Made by a program: the position numbers and the translations under genes. From the NCBI GenBank assembly GCA_031263965.1, contig JAISES010000402.1, positions 1 to 11,054 of the forward strand: a stretch of 11,054 nucleotides of DNA. Reading direction: 5' to 3'. The notes under the pieces were generated by a model, which made no database searches, was not told the origin of the DNA, and worked only from the letters and a program-made list of their open reading frames with translations. This DNA comes from Prevotella sp. (GTDB lineage Bacteria; Bacteroidota; Bacteroidia; Bacteroidales; Dysgonomonadaceae). Shown here one piece after another: positions 1 through 5,895 of the stretch (the stretch's first letter is position 1; each line of letters begins with the position of its first letter).

Positions 1-415
1 CAGAGTTTTCACGTTTAGCTACTTCTAAATTTTCTTCGCTACGGGCAAGCCCCAGAATGTAAGTATCCGCCCCGGATGCATTAGTCGTTTTGGCGCCGGT
101 AGAATTTGTATGAATGGAAATAAACAGATTGGCTTTCGCTTTATTTGCGATTTCCGCCCTTCTATCCAGAGCTATGAATGTATCCGTTTTTCGGGTATAT
201 ATAACTTTGACATCCTTGTGGTTTCTTTCGATTAGTTGGCCTAAGGCCAGAGCAACGCCCAGGTTTATTACTTTTTCTTTATAAATTCCTCTTACCGCAC
301 CGCCGTCTTTTCCACCATGACCCGCATCGATAACGACAACAAACTTAGAATCCGAAGCATTCGATATGCCCCAGAAGAGGAATAAACAAAAAGCAAGACC
401 TAAAATTTTTCTCAT
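1..415 (-). CDS. N-acetylmuramoyl-L-alanine amidase, amidase_3 family (5' part only; runs off left edge)
   Basis: The first 138 codons are present. The enzyme hydrolyses the amide bond between N-acetylmuramic acid and L-alanine in peptidoglycan, usually in the periplasm during daughter-cell separation. ATG at 415 is followed by an apparent signal peptide (MRK, then a hydrophobic run to about residue 20, ISNA). The amidase_3 fold starts at once with VVVIDAGHGGKDGG (zinc ligand H33), continues with IYKEKVINL (second ligand E47) and the TRKTD strand, and reaches SIHTN (third ligand H102). The catalytic glutamate near the end of the domain is beyond the left edge. The gene lies 49 bases downstream of the lactate dehydrogenase stop on the same strand, with a palindrome between. 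I saw no promoter of its own, so read-through transcription is possible. The family is certain; AmiA, AmiB or AmiC type cannot be decided from this part. Confidence 0.93.
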   Translation of the reverse strand, partial: MRKILGLAFCLFLFWGISNASDSKFVVVIDAGHGGKDGGAVRGIYKEKVINLGVALALGQLIERNHKDVKVIYTRKTDTFIALDRRAEIANKAKANLFISIHTNSTGAKTTNASGADTYILGLARSEENLEVAKRENS

Positions 416-434
416 ATTTTTTAGAGCTTTACCC

Positions 435-450
435 TAAGAAACAGTTTCTA
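435..450 (-). terminator. GAAACnGTTTC palindrome after the lactate dehydrogenase gene
   Basis: The plus strand reads TAAGAAACAGTTTCTA, a near-perfect palindrome 15 bases past the dehydrogenase stop. It has no long U-tract on the minus strand, so termination is inferred from position. The same core recurs at 4137-4153, also just after a minus-strand stop codon. Confidence 0.4.
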
Positions 451-464
451 AGTTTCTAACTAAA

Positions 465-1472
465 TTATGCCTTATATATAACTTCGTTTTTAAGTTCTTT
501 ATTATCAAAAAAGTCCCGAATGTTTTGCATCGTAGTTTGTGCAATATTTCCCATAGCCTCTTGTGTAAAGAACGCCTGGTGCGATGTTACTATTACGTTG
601 TTGAAAGACAAAAGGCGAGCCAATACATCGTCAGTCATTACTTTATCCGAATGGTCTTCGTAAAAATATGCGCCTTCTTCTTCATATACATCAAGTCCGG
701 CATAACCTATTTTTCCACTGATCAGGCCATCTATCAGATGTTTTGTATGAATCAATTTTCCTCTGCCGGTATTGATTATCATCACGCCATCTTTCATTTT
801 AGATATGGATTGGTCGCTGATCAGATATTCTGTCTCTTTGGTCAACGGACAATGCAGCGTGATTATATCCGAATGGGCATATAATTCATCCAGGCTCACA
901 TATTTTATATTGTTGGCTTCGGCAAAAGCTGTGTCGGGATAAAGGTCGTAAGCAAGTACATTCATACCTAGACCTTTGAACAATCCGATGGCTGTTTTTC
1001 CTATTTTCCCTGTCCCTATAACTCCCACGGTTTTTCCGTACATATCGAATCCCTGGAATCCTATAAGTGAAAAATTACTGTCGCGTGTACGAAGGAATGC
1101 CCTGTGTACTTTTCTGTTGAGGCAGAGCATTAAGGTCAGCGTATGTTCGGCAATAGCATGAGGCGAATAATCCGGTACACGCACTACCTTAATTCCTTTT
1201 TTTGCAGCAGCAGCTATGTCTACATTGTTAAATCCGGCACATCGCAGTGCTATCAGCTTTATTCCGTAGGAATGAAGTTTGTCGATTACGGCTGAATCGA
1301 CAACGGCATTAACAAAGATACAAACGGCATCGGTACCGCCGGCTAAAAGTACATTGTTTATATCAAGATGCTCTTTATGATAAATCAATTCGAACCCGAA
1401 TTCCTTATTTACCTTATCGAAGGTAGCCCTGTCGTAAGGCTTTGCGTCAAAGACGGCTATTTTGTATGACAT
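465..1472 (-). CDS. ldhA: D-lactate dehydrogenase (D-isomer-specific 2-hydroxyacid dehydrogenase family)
   Basis: Reduces pyruvate to D-lactate with NADH in the cytoplasm, a fermentative route to regenerate NAD+. The protein has 335 residues, the usual LdhA length. The dinucleotide-binding site is VGVIGTGKIG (glycines from residue 153), with the ribose-binding aspartate in AYDLYPD near 176. The catalytic residues fit the family: Arg237 in INTGRG, the acidic cluster in DVYEEE (264-266), and His298 in TSHQAFF. RCAGFNNVD (78-86) and DVYEEEGAYF are typical of LdhA rather than of serine or phosphoglycerate dehydrogenases. The frame stays open to 1538, but a promoter -7 box lies at 1508-1515, so that longer start would fall inside the promoter; ATG 1472 matches family N-termini (MSYKIAVFDAKPYD). 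Exact substrate is inferred from family resemblance. Confidence 0.93.
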   Translation of the reverse strand: MSYKIAVFDAKPYDRATFDKVNKEFGFELIYHKEHLDINNVLLAGGTDAVCIFVNAVVDSAVIDKLHSYGIKLIALRCAGFNNVDIAAAAKKGIKVVRVPDYSPHAIAEHTLTLMLCLNRKVHRAFLRTRDSNFSLIGFQGFDMYGKTVGVIGTGKIGKTAIGLFKGLGMNVLAYDLYPDTAFAEANNIKYVSLDELYAHSDIITLHCPLTKETEYLISDQSISKMKDGVMIINTGRGKLIHTKHLIDGLISGKIGYAGLDVYEEEGAYFYEDHSDKVMTDDVLARLLSFNNVIVTSHQAFFTQEAMGNIAQTTMQNIRDFFDNKELKNEVIYKA

Positions 1473-1507
1473 ATTTTCAATCTTTATAATTACCTGATAC
1501 TTGTTTG

Positions 1508-1539
1508 CAAAAGTAAATAAAATAACGATTATCCTCAAA
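1508..1539 (-). promoter_or_regulatory. Bacteroidetes-type promoter of the D-lactate dehydrogenase gene
   Basis: Read on the minus strand, TTTG (1536-1539), a 20-base spacer and TACTTTTG (1508-1515) match the Bacteroidetes consensus TTTG/TAnnTTTG. Transcription should start near 1501-1504, giving a leader of about 30 bases before ATG 1472. This decides the start codon. Confidence 0.65.
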
Positions 1540-1560
1540 AGGATTATTTCTTAACTTTTT

Positions 1561-1644
1561 ATAAAGAATAAAGGAAGCTTTCGACCACGAGTGTTCGGAA
1601 CTTCTTCCGGCCACTCGTGGCTTTTGACTCCCTTTATTCTTTAT
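1561..1644 (-). terminator. 84-bp nested palindrome between RNase Y and lactate dehydrogenase genes
   Basis: There are three concentric inverted repeats. The outer arms 1561-1577 and 1628-1644 match at 16 of 17 positions, with a G-U wobble in the minus-strand RNA. The middle arms CCACGAGTG (1585-1593) and CACTCGTGG (1612-1620) are perfect. The inner arms CGGAA (1596-1600) and TTCCG (1605-1609) close a 4-base loop. It starts 6 bases past the RNase Y stop, so it probably ends or protects that mRNA. No clean U-tract follows on the minus strand. A mobile fold-back element is the alternative. Confidence 0.5.
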
Positions 1645-1650
1645 TTGTTC

Positions 1651-3189
1651 TTATTTGGCGTAGCTTACAGCACGCGTCTCACGGATAACCGTAATCTTCA
1701 CCTGGCCCGGATAAGTCATCTCATCCTGGATTTTCTTAGCGATGTCGGTTGATAATTTTTCAGTTTCCACATCATCTATCTTGTCGGCTCCAACGATCAC
1801 ACGAAGTTCACGGCCTGCTTGGATCGCGTATGTCTTCAAAACTCCCGGATACGATAAAGCAAGTTGTTCCAGGTCATTCAAGCGTTTGATATATGCTTCC
1901 ACTATTTCGCGGCGAGCTCCCGGACGGGCTCCGGAAATAGCGTCGCATACCTGCACTATAGGAGCAAGAAGGCTCGTCATTTCCACTTCATCGTGGTGAG
2001 CGCCTATTGCGTTGCATATATCCGGCTTCTCTTTGTATTTTTCAGCCAGCTTCATCCCCAGAAGGGCGTGAGGCAATTCCGGCTCATCGTCAGGCACTTT
2101 GCCTATATCGTGTAACAATCCGGCTCTCTTTGCTTTTTTTACATTTAATCCTAATTCTGAGGCCATTATGGCACACAGGTTTGCTGTTTCGCGAGCATGT
2201 TGCAGCAGGTTCTGTCCGTAAGACGAACGGTATTTCATTTTTCCTACCAGGCGGATCAGTTCGGGATGCAGTCCATGAATACCAAGGTCGATAGTCGTTC
2301 TTTTGCCGGTCTCGATAATTTCTTCTTCGATCTGTTTCTTTACTTTCGTTACTACTTCTTCTATGCGGGCAGGATGTATACGTCCGTCAGCTACCAGTTG
2401 ATGGAGAGCCAGGCGCGCTACTTCGCGCCTTACAGGGTCGAAGCCGGACAGGACTATTGCCTCAGGGGTGTCGTCTACAACGATTTCAATACCGGTAGCA
2501 GCCTCAAGCGCGCGGATGTTACGTCCTTCGCGGCCGATAATGCGTCCTTTTATTTCGTCAGACTCAATGTGGAATACTGTTATGGCATTCTCGATGGCTG
2601 TTTCGGTAGCTACACGCTGGATAGACTGGATGACAATCTTCTTGGCTTCTTTGTTGGCTGTCATTTTAGCCTCTTCCATGATGTCGTTGATGTAAGACTG
2701 GGCATGGGATTGAGCTTCGTCTTTCAACGCTTCTACCAGCTTTTCTTTCATTTCTTCGGCCGATAATCCCGACAGAGCTTCCAGATGTTCAACTTCTTGC
2801 TTATGCAGCTTGTCGAGGTCTTGTTTTTTCTTTTCTATGACTTCTAATTGATTATCCAGATTAGTCTTAATAGTATCGACCTCATTCTTTTTGCGTTGGA
2901 GTTCTTCCTGTTTTTGATTCAATCCAAGTTCGCGTTGTTTCAGCTTGCTCTCCGCGGCTTGGAGCTTCGAATTGCGGCTATTCGCCTGTTTTTCGAACTC
3001 AGATTTCATCTGTAAGGCTTGTTCCTTAACTTCCAGTAATTTATTCTTTTTGATTACTTCAGCCTCTTGTTCGGCTTCTTTAACCTGACGTTTTAATTTT
3101 GAACCCGACAATGAGTTCAAGACTACCCACGTCGCACCTCCTCCAATGAAGAAAGCTATCACGATTAGTATAATACTCGATATATCCAT
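1651..3189 (-). CDS. rny: Ribonuclease Y, membrane-anchored endoribonuclease
   Basis: Initiates mRNA decay by endonucleolytic cleavage at the inner face of the membrane. All RNase Y parts are present in 512 residues, close to the usual 510-520. They are a hydrophobic anchor at about 5-26, a charged Lys/Glu-rich coiled coil at about 30-160, a KH RNA-binding domain at about 208-255 ([19 protein letters not shown]), and an HD phosphohydrolase domain. The metal-binding residues are visible in LLQHARETA (H331), GLLHDIGK (H360, D361), IGAHHDE (H398/H399, D400) and VCDAISG (D416). The C-terminal domain ends in the typical [15 protein letters not shown]. It lies downstream of zapA on the same strand with an apparent terminator between, so the two are adjacent but perhaps only partly co-transcribed. 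No convincing promoter was found in front of it. Confidence 0.97.
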   Translation of the reverse strand: MDISSIILIVIAFFIGGGATWVVLNSLSGSKLKRQVKEAEQEAEVIKKNKLLEVKEQALQMKSEFEKQANSRNSKLQAAESKLKQRELGLNQKQEELQRKKNEVDTIKTNLDNQLEVIEKKKQDLDKLHKQEVEHLEALSGLSAEEMKEKLVEALKDEAQSHAQSYINDIMEEAKMTANKEAKKIVIQSIQRVATETAIENAITVFHIESDEIKGRIIGREGRNIRALEAATGIEIVVDDTPEAIVLSGFDPVRREVARLALHQLVADGRIHPARIEEVVTKVKKQIEEEIIETGKRTTIDLGIHGLHPELIRLVGKMKYRSSYGQNLLQHARETANLCAIMASELGLNVKKAKRAGLLHDIGKVPDDEPELPHALLGMKLAEKYKEKPDICNAIGAHHDEVEMTSLLAPIVQVCDAISGARPGARREIVEAYIKRLNDLEQLALSYPGVLKTYAIQAGRELRVIVGADKIDDVETEKLSTDIAKKIQDEMTYPGQVKITVIRETRAVSYAK

Positions 3190-3225
3190 AATTATATTTC
3201 TATGTAATTTTAAATTTATTAATAA

Positions 3226-3270
3226 ACAAAACGCTAACCAAAGATGGGATTAATCATCTTGTAATTAGCG
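3226..3270 (-). terminator. Hairpin terminator or attenuator between zapA and rny
   Basis: On the minus strand CGCTAA (3265-3270) pairs with TTAGCG (3232-3237), and AAGATG (3255-3260) pairs with CATCTT (3241-3246) inside it. TTTTGTTT follows at once. The form is that of an intrinsic terminator about 30 bases after the zapA stop. Some read-through into rny is plausible. Confidence 0.55.
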
Positions 3271-3301
3271 CTTTAGATCTTTTATGTTTATAATAATTAT
3301 T

Positions 3302-3601
3302 TTACTTGCCCTTTAAATAACTGTCCAATTCTTCAGTTAACTTTTTAATTTTGGCCTCAAACAAATTTGTTTTCGCCTGATATTCTACCTTTTCCGCTAC
3401 AGCTTGTATCGCAGTCATTGCCATGTAATCGGCATTTTGTAACGAATGGGAAGAATCTCCCGTAAAATAATTTTTATATTGTCCTAATTTATAATCTATT
3501 TCATCAGCAGCCCTCCGATACATCTCCTCATCTTTTCTCTCGATTCGTAAAGGATATCGTGTGTCGGCTACTCGTAGATTAATAATCAAATGATCATCCA
3601 T
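3302..3601 (-). CDS. zapA: Cell division protein ZapA
   Basis: ZapA binds FtsZ in the cytoplasm and bundles its filaments at the division ring. The protein has 99 residues, the family's usual size. The N-terminal globular head reads MDDHLIINLRVADTRYPLRIERKDEEMYRRAADEI in pieces typical of the family: a strand-turn-strand with RYPL, then the helix RRAADEIDYKL. The C-terminal half (about 55-99) is a helix suited to the antiparallel coiled-coil tetramer: QNADYMAMTAIQAVAEKVEYQ, then ending LTEELDSYLKGK. It begins 14 bases after the stop of the small coiled-coil gene at 3616-3912, so the two form one operon driven by the promoter at 3933-3963. Confidence 0.9.
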   Translation of the reverse strand: MDDHLIINLRVADTRYPLRIERKDEEMYRRAADEIDYKLGQYKNYFTGDSSHSLQNADYMAMTAIQAVAEKVEYQAKTNLFEAKIKKLTEELDSYLKGK

Positions 3602-3615
3602 AGCTTATACATTTT

Positions 3616-3912
3616 TCAGCCTTTCAGCATGGCGATACATTTATCTACATCCCGCACTAATTTCGACAATCGTCCCTTTGCCCGCTCTTTTTCTTCCGGA
3701 CTTCCGGATGTATATGATCCGGCAAATTTTAAATTGTCATATTTTGTTTTTAGCTCTTCAATCTGTGATGATAAACCTTCCGCTTCTGTGCTTTTTTGCT
3801 CCAAATGTTGCTTTAATAGAGCGTTTTCATCTTTAAGCATGTCGCAGAGGTAAATTAATTGCCTCATTCTTAATTCAAAACCGGCTAATAGTTTTTCATC
3901 GTTTTCAGTCAT
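3616..3912 (-). CDS. Small coiled-coil protein co-transcribed with zapA (possible divisome partner)
   Basis: A 98-residue protein with no signal peptide or membrane segment. Residues about 5-55 are predicted coiled coil by eye: heptad-like leucines and Glu/Lys runs in RQLIYLCDMLKDENALLKQHL and then in IEELKTKYDNLKF. A Ser/Gly-rich break (GSYTSGSPEEKERA) follows, and then a short helix ending VRDVDKCIAMLKG. The frame is open to 3951, but the promoter -7 box lies at 3933-3940, so ATG 3912 (MTENDEKLL) is the start. It lies 14 bases upstream of zapA. I infer a division role, perhaps as a functional counterpart of the coiled-coil protein ZapB, from size, structure and position. I do not recognise sequence identity to ZapB. 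Confidence 0.8.
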   Translation of the reverse strand: MTENDEKLLAGFELRMRQLIYLCDMLKDENALLKQHLEQKSTEAEGLSSQIEELKTKYDNLKFAGSYTSGSPEEKERAKGRLSKLVRDVDKCIAMLKG

Positions 3913-3932
3913 AAAACAGCCAAAATGCAAGA

Positions 3933-3963
3933 CAAAAATAGATAATATCAACGAATTAACAAA
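3933..3963 (-). promoter_or_regulatory. Promoter of the coiled-coil gene and zapA operon
   Basis: On the minus strand TTTG (3960-3963), a 19-base spacer and TATTTTTG (3933-3940) match the Bacteroidetes promoter consensus exactly. The start of transcription would be near 3926-3929, about 15 bases before ATG 3912. Confidence 0.7.
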
Positions 3964-3994
3964 ATTATTATCTTCCTAATTTCTTTAAAAACAA

Positions 3995-4132
3995 AAAGAG
4001 GGCGTGTCAAAAGCCTGTCATTCCGTACCTGATACGGAACACCCTGAGAATTAAATACTGTTTATCAGATGATTACGGGTTGATACCGCAATGACAATCA
4101 GTATAAAAAAGACTTTTGACACACCCCCTTTT
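3995..4132. repeat. Fold-back (MITE-like) element with ~22-bp terminal inverted repeats
   Basis: The left end (from 3994/3995) reads AAAAGAGGGCGTGTCAAAAG and the reverse complement of the right end reads AAAAGGGGGTGTGTCAAAAG. Over about 22 bp, 19 positions match. Inside, TGTCATT (4016-4022) pairs with AATGACA (4090-4096), and TTCCGTA/TACGGAA (4021-4039) forms its own hairpin. GGGTGTGTCAAAAG-type ends and TGTCATTCCG internal motifs are, from memory, common in dispersed intergenic repeats; no database was consulted. No gene and no clear target-site duplication were seen. On the minus strand the left arm runs into CTCTTTTTGTTTTT, so it could also terminate transcription arriving from the gene at 4177-4374. 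Confidence 0.5.
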
Positions 4133-4136
4133 AGAA

Positions 4137-4153
4137 TAAGAAACAGTTTCTTA
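4137..4153 (-). terminator. GAAACnGTTTC palindrome after the winged-helix gene
   Basis: TAAGAAACAGTTTCTTA is a perfect 17-base palindrome around one central base, 23 bases past the stop at 4177. It shares its core and position with the palindrome at 435-450. Termination or mRNA 3'-end protection is inferred. Confidence 0.4.
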
Positions 4154-4176
4154 GAATAAATTTTGCCTGATGTTTC

Positions 4177-4374
4177 TTACAAAAGAACGACTTGTAAATC
4201 GTCTTTTAGCTCGTTGAATGCAATTTTACCTTCTCTGGCCAACCACCCAAGAGCTGCGTACATGTCTTTCTCTGTCAATTTGCATGTCTTTTTAATTTCC
4301 TTTAAAGACTTACTGCCCTCAGCATCAAGGTATGTCCAGATGATGCCTGCATTTGTACCTATTTTTTCTTTCAT
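4177..4374 (-). CDS. Small winged-helix domain protein (DUF2582 type)
   Basis: A 65-residue protein that is almost entirely one winged helix-turn-helix. Helix 1 is NAGIIWTYLDAEG. The helix-turn-helix lies in SLKEIKKTCKLTEKDMYAALGWLAREGKI (residues about 22-51), followed by a short beta wing (AFNELKDDLQVVLL). This matches the small stand-alone DUF2582 family common in Bacteroidetes, in which the fold suggests DNA or protein binding but no role is established to my knowledge. It is monocistronic here: it has its own promoter at 4425-4455, and a palindrome plus a fold-back element follow its stop. It is transcribed divergently from the sigma factor gene. There is no evidence that it regulates that gene beyond shared upstream DNA. 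Confidence 0.88.
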   Translation of the reverse strand: MKEKIGTNAGIIWTYLDAEGSKSLKEIKKTCKLTEKDMYAALGWLAREGKIAFNELKDDLQVVLL

Positions 4375-4424
4375 AATGGGTATTATTAAGTGAATAAATA
4401 AATTCGTATTCTCATCATTTTTAA

Positions 4425-4455
4425 CAAAAATACGTAAAATAGCTCGTCAATCAAT
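4425..4455 (-). promoter_or_regulatory. Promoter of the winged-helix gene
   Basis: On the minus strand ATTG (4452-4455, one base off TTTG), a 19-base spacer and TATTTTTG (4425-4432) resemble the Bacteroidetes consensus. A leader of about 45 bases precedes ATG 4374. Confidence 0.55.
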
Positions 4456-4506
4456 TGTTTAATGCATATTTTAACAAAAGTGAAGATTTATACCGTATTA
4501 TTCGTT

Positions 4507-4537
4507 TTTGCATTTTAGACAAATTCTTGTAGATTTG
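4507..4537 (+). promoter_or_regulatory. Promoter of the sigma factor / anti-sigma pair
   Basis: TTTG (4507-4510), a 19-base spacer and TAGATTTG (4530-4537) match the Bacteroidetes consensus at every defined position. The expected transcription start, 4541-4545, coincides with the first possible start codon (TTG 4545), leaving almost no leader. Confidence 0.7.
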
Positions 4538-4544
4538 TGTAAAA

Positions 4545-5129
4545 TTGATTCCATTGCGTTTATTTAGTTCATATAAAAAAGCAGAGTATAGCGATGAAGA
4601 GCTTTTATCCCTTTTTAAGAAGACGGGGAAGGCTGAATATTTTCAACAACTTTACGAACGGTACATTCCATTGATATACGGGTTGTGCCTGAAGTATCTC
4701 CAAAGCCCCGAAGGTTCGCAAGATGCGGTGATTGATATATTTGAGAATCTGTCGCGGAAAATACAAGGGTATGAAATCAAGATTTTCAAGAATTGGTTGT
4801 ATAGTGTTGTTAAAAATCATTGTTTTCATATTTTAAAGGAAAATAAAAAAGAAATTGTTGTAAATTTTGATTCTCAGTTTATGGAATCCGACTCTGTTTT
4901 GGATCTATTGAGTGAGGATTCGGAAGAGGAGAAAGATAAAGCTTTGAGCCAATGTTTGGGAAAGCTTCCCGAGCCTCAACGAATAGCAATAGAGAAGTTT
5001 TTCTATGAGGATAAATCGTATGCGGAGATTGTGGACGAAACAGGGTTTCATCTGAAAAGTGTAAAAAGTTATATACAAAACGGAAAAAGGAATTTGAAAA
5101 TCTGTATTGAGAAACTGTTTAAATTTTAA
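4545..5129 (+). CDS. Sigma-70 family (ECF-like) RNA polymerase sigma factor
   Basis: Directs RNA polymerase to a subset of promoters. Region 2 spans about residues 33-100: ERYIPLIYGLCLKYL, the aspartate-bearing SQDAVIDIFENL, then FKNWLYSVVKNHCF. Region 4 spans about 140-190, with the helix-turn-helix YAEIVDETGFHLKSVKSYIQNGKRNL. Two domains in 194 residues is the ECF size. YSDEELLSLF and KSYIQNGKRNLK are typical of a Bacteroidales subgroup. No in-frame ATG exists before about residue 113, so initiation must use a rare codon: TTG 4545, or TTG 4554, which would give (M)RLFSSYKK. The promoter ending at 4537 makes the transcript nearly leaderless with the first choice. The stop is 3 bases before the next gene, so the two are co-transcribed. 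The regulon is unknown. Confidence 0.88.
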   Translation: MIPLRLFSSYKKAEYSDEELLSLFKKTGKAEYFQQLYERYIPLIYGLCLKYLQSPEGSQDAVIDIFENLSRKIQGYEIKIFKNWLYSVVKNHCFHILKENKKEIVVNFDSQFMESDSVLDLLSEDSEEEKDKALSQCLGKLPEPQRIAIEKFFYEDKSYAEIVDETGFHLKSVKSYIQNGKRNLKICIEKLFKF

Positions 5130-5132
5130 AGG

Positions 5133-5657
5133 ATGAATTTGCAGGATTACATAAAAGGGAACAGGAAAGGTGCTGATGCTCACCGGATCGAAAAAGATTC
5201 GATGAAAGATCCGTTTATGTATGATGCTATTGATGGATTTGATAGCATTAATGACGATCATATGGAACGCATTAATAGCATCCAGAAGCGTTTGAATCGA
5301 AAAACCCAGGCTGCAAAAAAGAAAAAATATCGTTACCATTTGTGGCAGATTTCGGCAGCAAGCGTTGCCGCAGTACTGATATTTGCTGTGGGAGGATATT
5401 TCTATAGGTCAAACTATCAAACAAATCTGTATTCTGAAAATATAGGCGATCAGGATCAGGGAGGAGTTATTAAAATATATGTGCCCGAAGATTATTATAC
5501 AGAAAATGTGGTTGTTATAGCCAGGCATAATGTAGAAGCAGTCAGGACGGCCAACATACATAAATATGACGCCGTAGAAAACGATGCTGAGGTTGTAAAA
5601 GTGGAAGATGTGTCGTCCGGCTCTGATAAAGTGCTGGATGTATATATACCTGAGTAA
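5133..5657 (+). CDS. Single-pass membrane protein, putative anti-sigma factor
   Basis: The protein has 174 residues. The N-terminal part (1-60) is cytoplasmic and contains LQDYIKGNRKGADAHRIEK followed by KDPFMYDAIDGFDSI. This is a pattern I recognise from Bacteroidetes membrane proteins encoded beside sigma factors. A Lys/Arg-rich stretch (RKTQAAKKKKYRY) precedes one membrane helix at about 70-91 (ISAASVAAVLIFAVGGYF), predicting N-inside topology. The acidic C-terminal part (92-174) should be periplasmic and has no domain I recognise. The gene starts 3 bases after the sigma stop, which supports a sigma/anti-sigma pair. It lacks the HxxxCxxC zinc motif of classical ZAS-domain anti-sigmas and any visible cleavage site. 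The anti-sigma role is inferred from position and topology. Confidence 0.72.
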   Translation: MNLQDYIKGNRKGADAHRIEKDSMKDPFMYDAIDGFDSINDDHMERINSIQKRLNRKTQAAKKKKYRYHLWQISAASVAAVLIFAVGGYFYRSNYQTNLYSENIGDQDQGGVIKIYVPEDYYTENVVVIARHNVEAVRTANIHKYDAVENDAEVVKVEDVSSGSDKVLDVYIPE

Positions 5658-5742
5658 TTATACTTCACGCAGAAAGGTTTTGTGCATAGGTCTGGTCAAA
5701 GAATTGAAAATTCAGCGTTAGTAAATCGTTCAAATCCGCAGC

Positions 5743-5801
5743 AACCAAACAACGAGTAAAGCCCACGCCGAAACGTGAGCATCATCGCTTTACTCTTGGT
5801 T
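5743..5801. terminator. Long hairpin between convergent anti-sigma and TRIC genes
   Basis: GAGTAAAGC (5754-5762) pairs perfectly with GCTTTACTC (5787-5795). AACCAA (5743-5748) pairs with TTGGTT (5796-5801) after a 5-base bulge, and CACG/CGTG (5764-5777) forms an inner stem. It lies between two converging genes, as a bidirectional terminator would, but lacks a U-tract. The rest of 5658-5895 shows no gene, only this hairpin and the heptamer array. Confidence 0.45.
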
Positions 5802-5864
5802 GTCAATTGAAATTGTCGAAGTTTCAAGAACCGGAATAAAAACCAGACGCTTTTTCCAATATAT

Positions 5865-5892
5865 TTTACTGTTTACTGTTTACTGTTTACTG
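5865..5892. repeat. Tandem heptamer array, four copies of TTTACTG
   Basis: Four exact copies in 28 bases, ending 3 bases before the TRIC stop codon as read on the plus strand (the gene's 3' side). The unit differs from the heptamers at 6535-6625 but has the same 7-bp period. Confidence 0.9.
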
Positions 5893-5895
5893 ATT

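Noticed and set aside
525..1161. Plus-strand frames opposite lactate dehydrogenase
   Set aside because: They are antisense shadows of a gene with intact catalytic residues.
1473..1538. Longer start for the lactate dehydrogenase (22 extra codons)
   Set aside because: The extension overlaps the promoter at 1508-1539 and is absent from family N-termini as I know them.
2197..2766. A 189-codon plus-strand frame inside RNase Y
   Set aside because: It lies entirely opposite a complete, well-conserved gene. Its product is a low-information mix rich in Phe, Tyr and Ser, as expected of an antisense shadow.
3995..4132. 6S RNA or another known structural RNA
   Set aside because: It is a long hairpin near zapA, which invites the idea, but the ends look like transposon-type inverted repeats. 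I could not see a 6S-like central bubble or a promoter for it.
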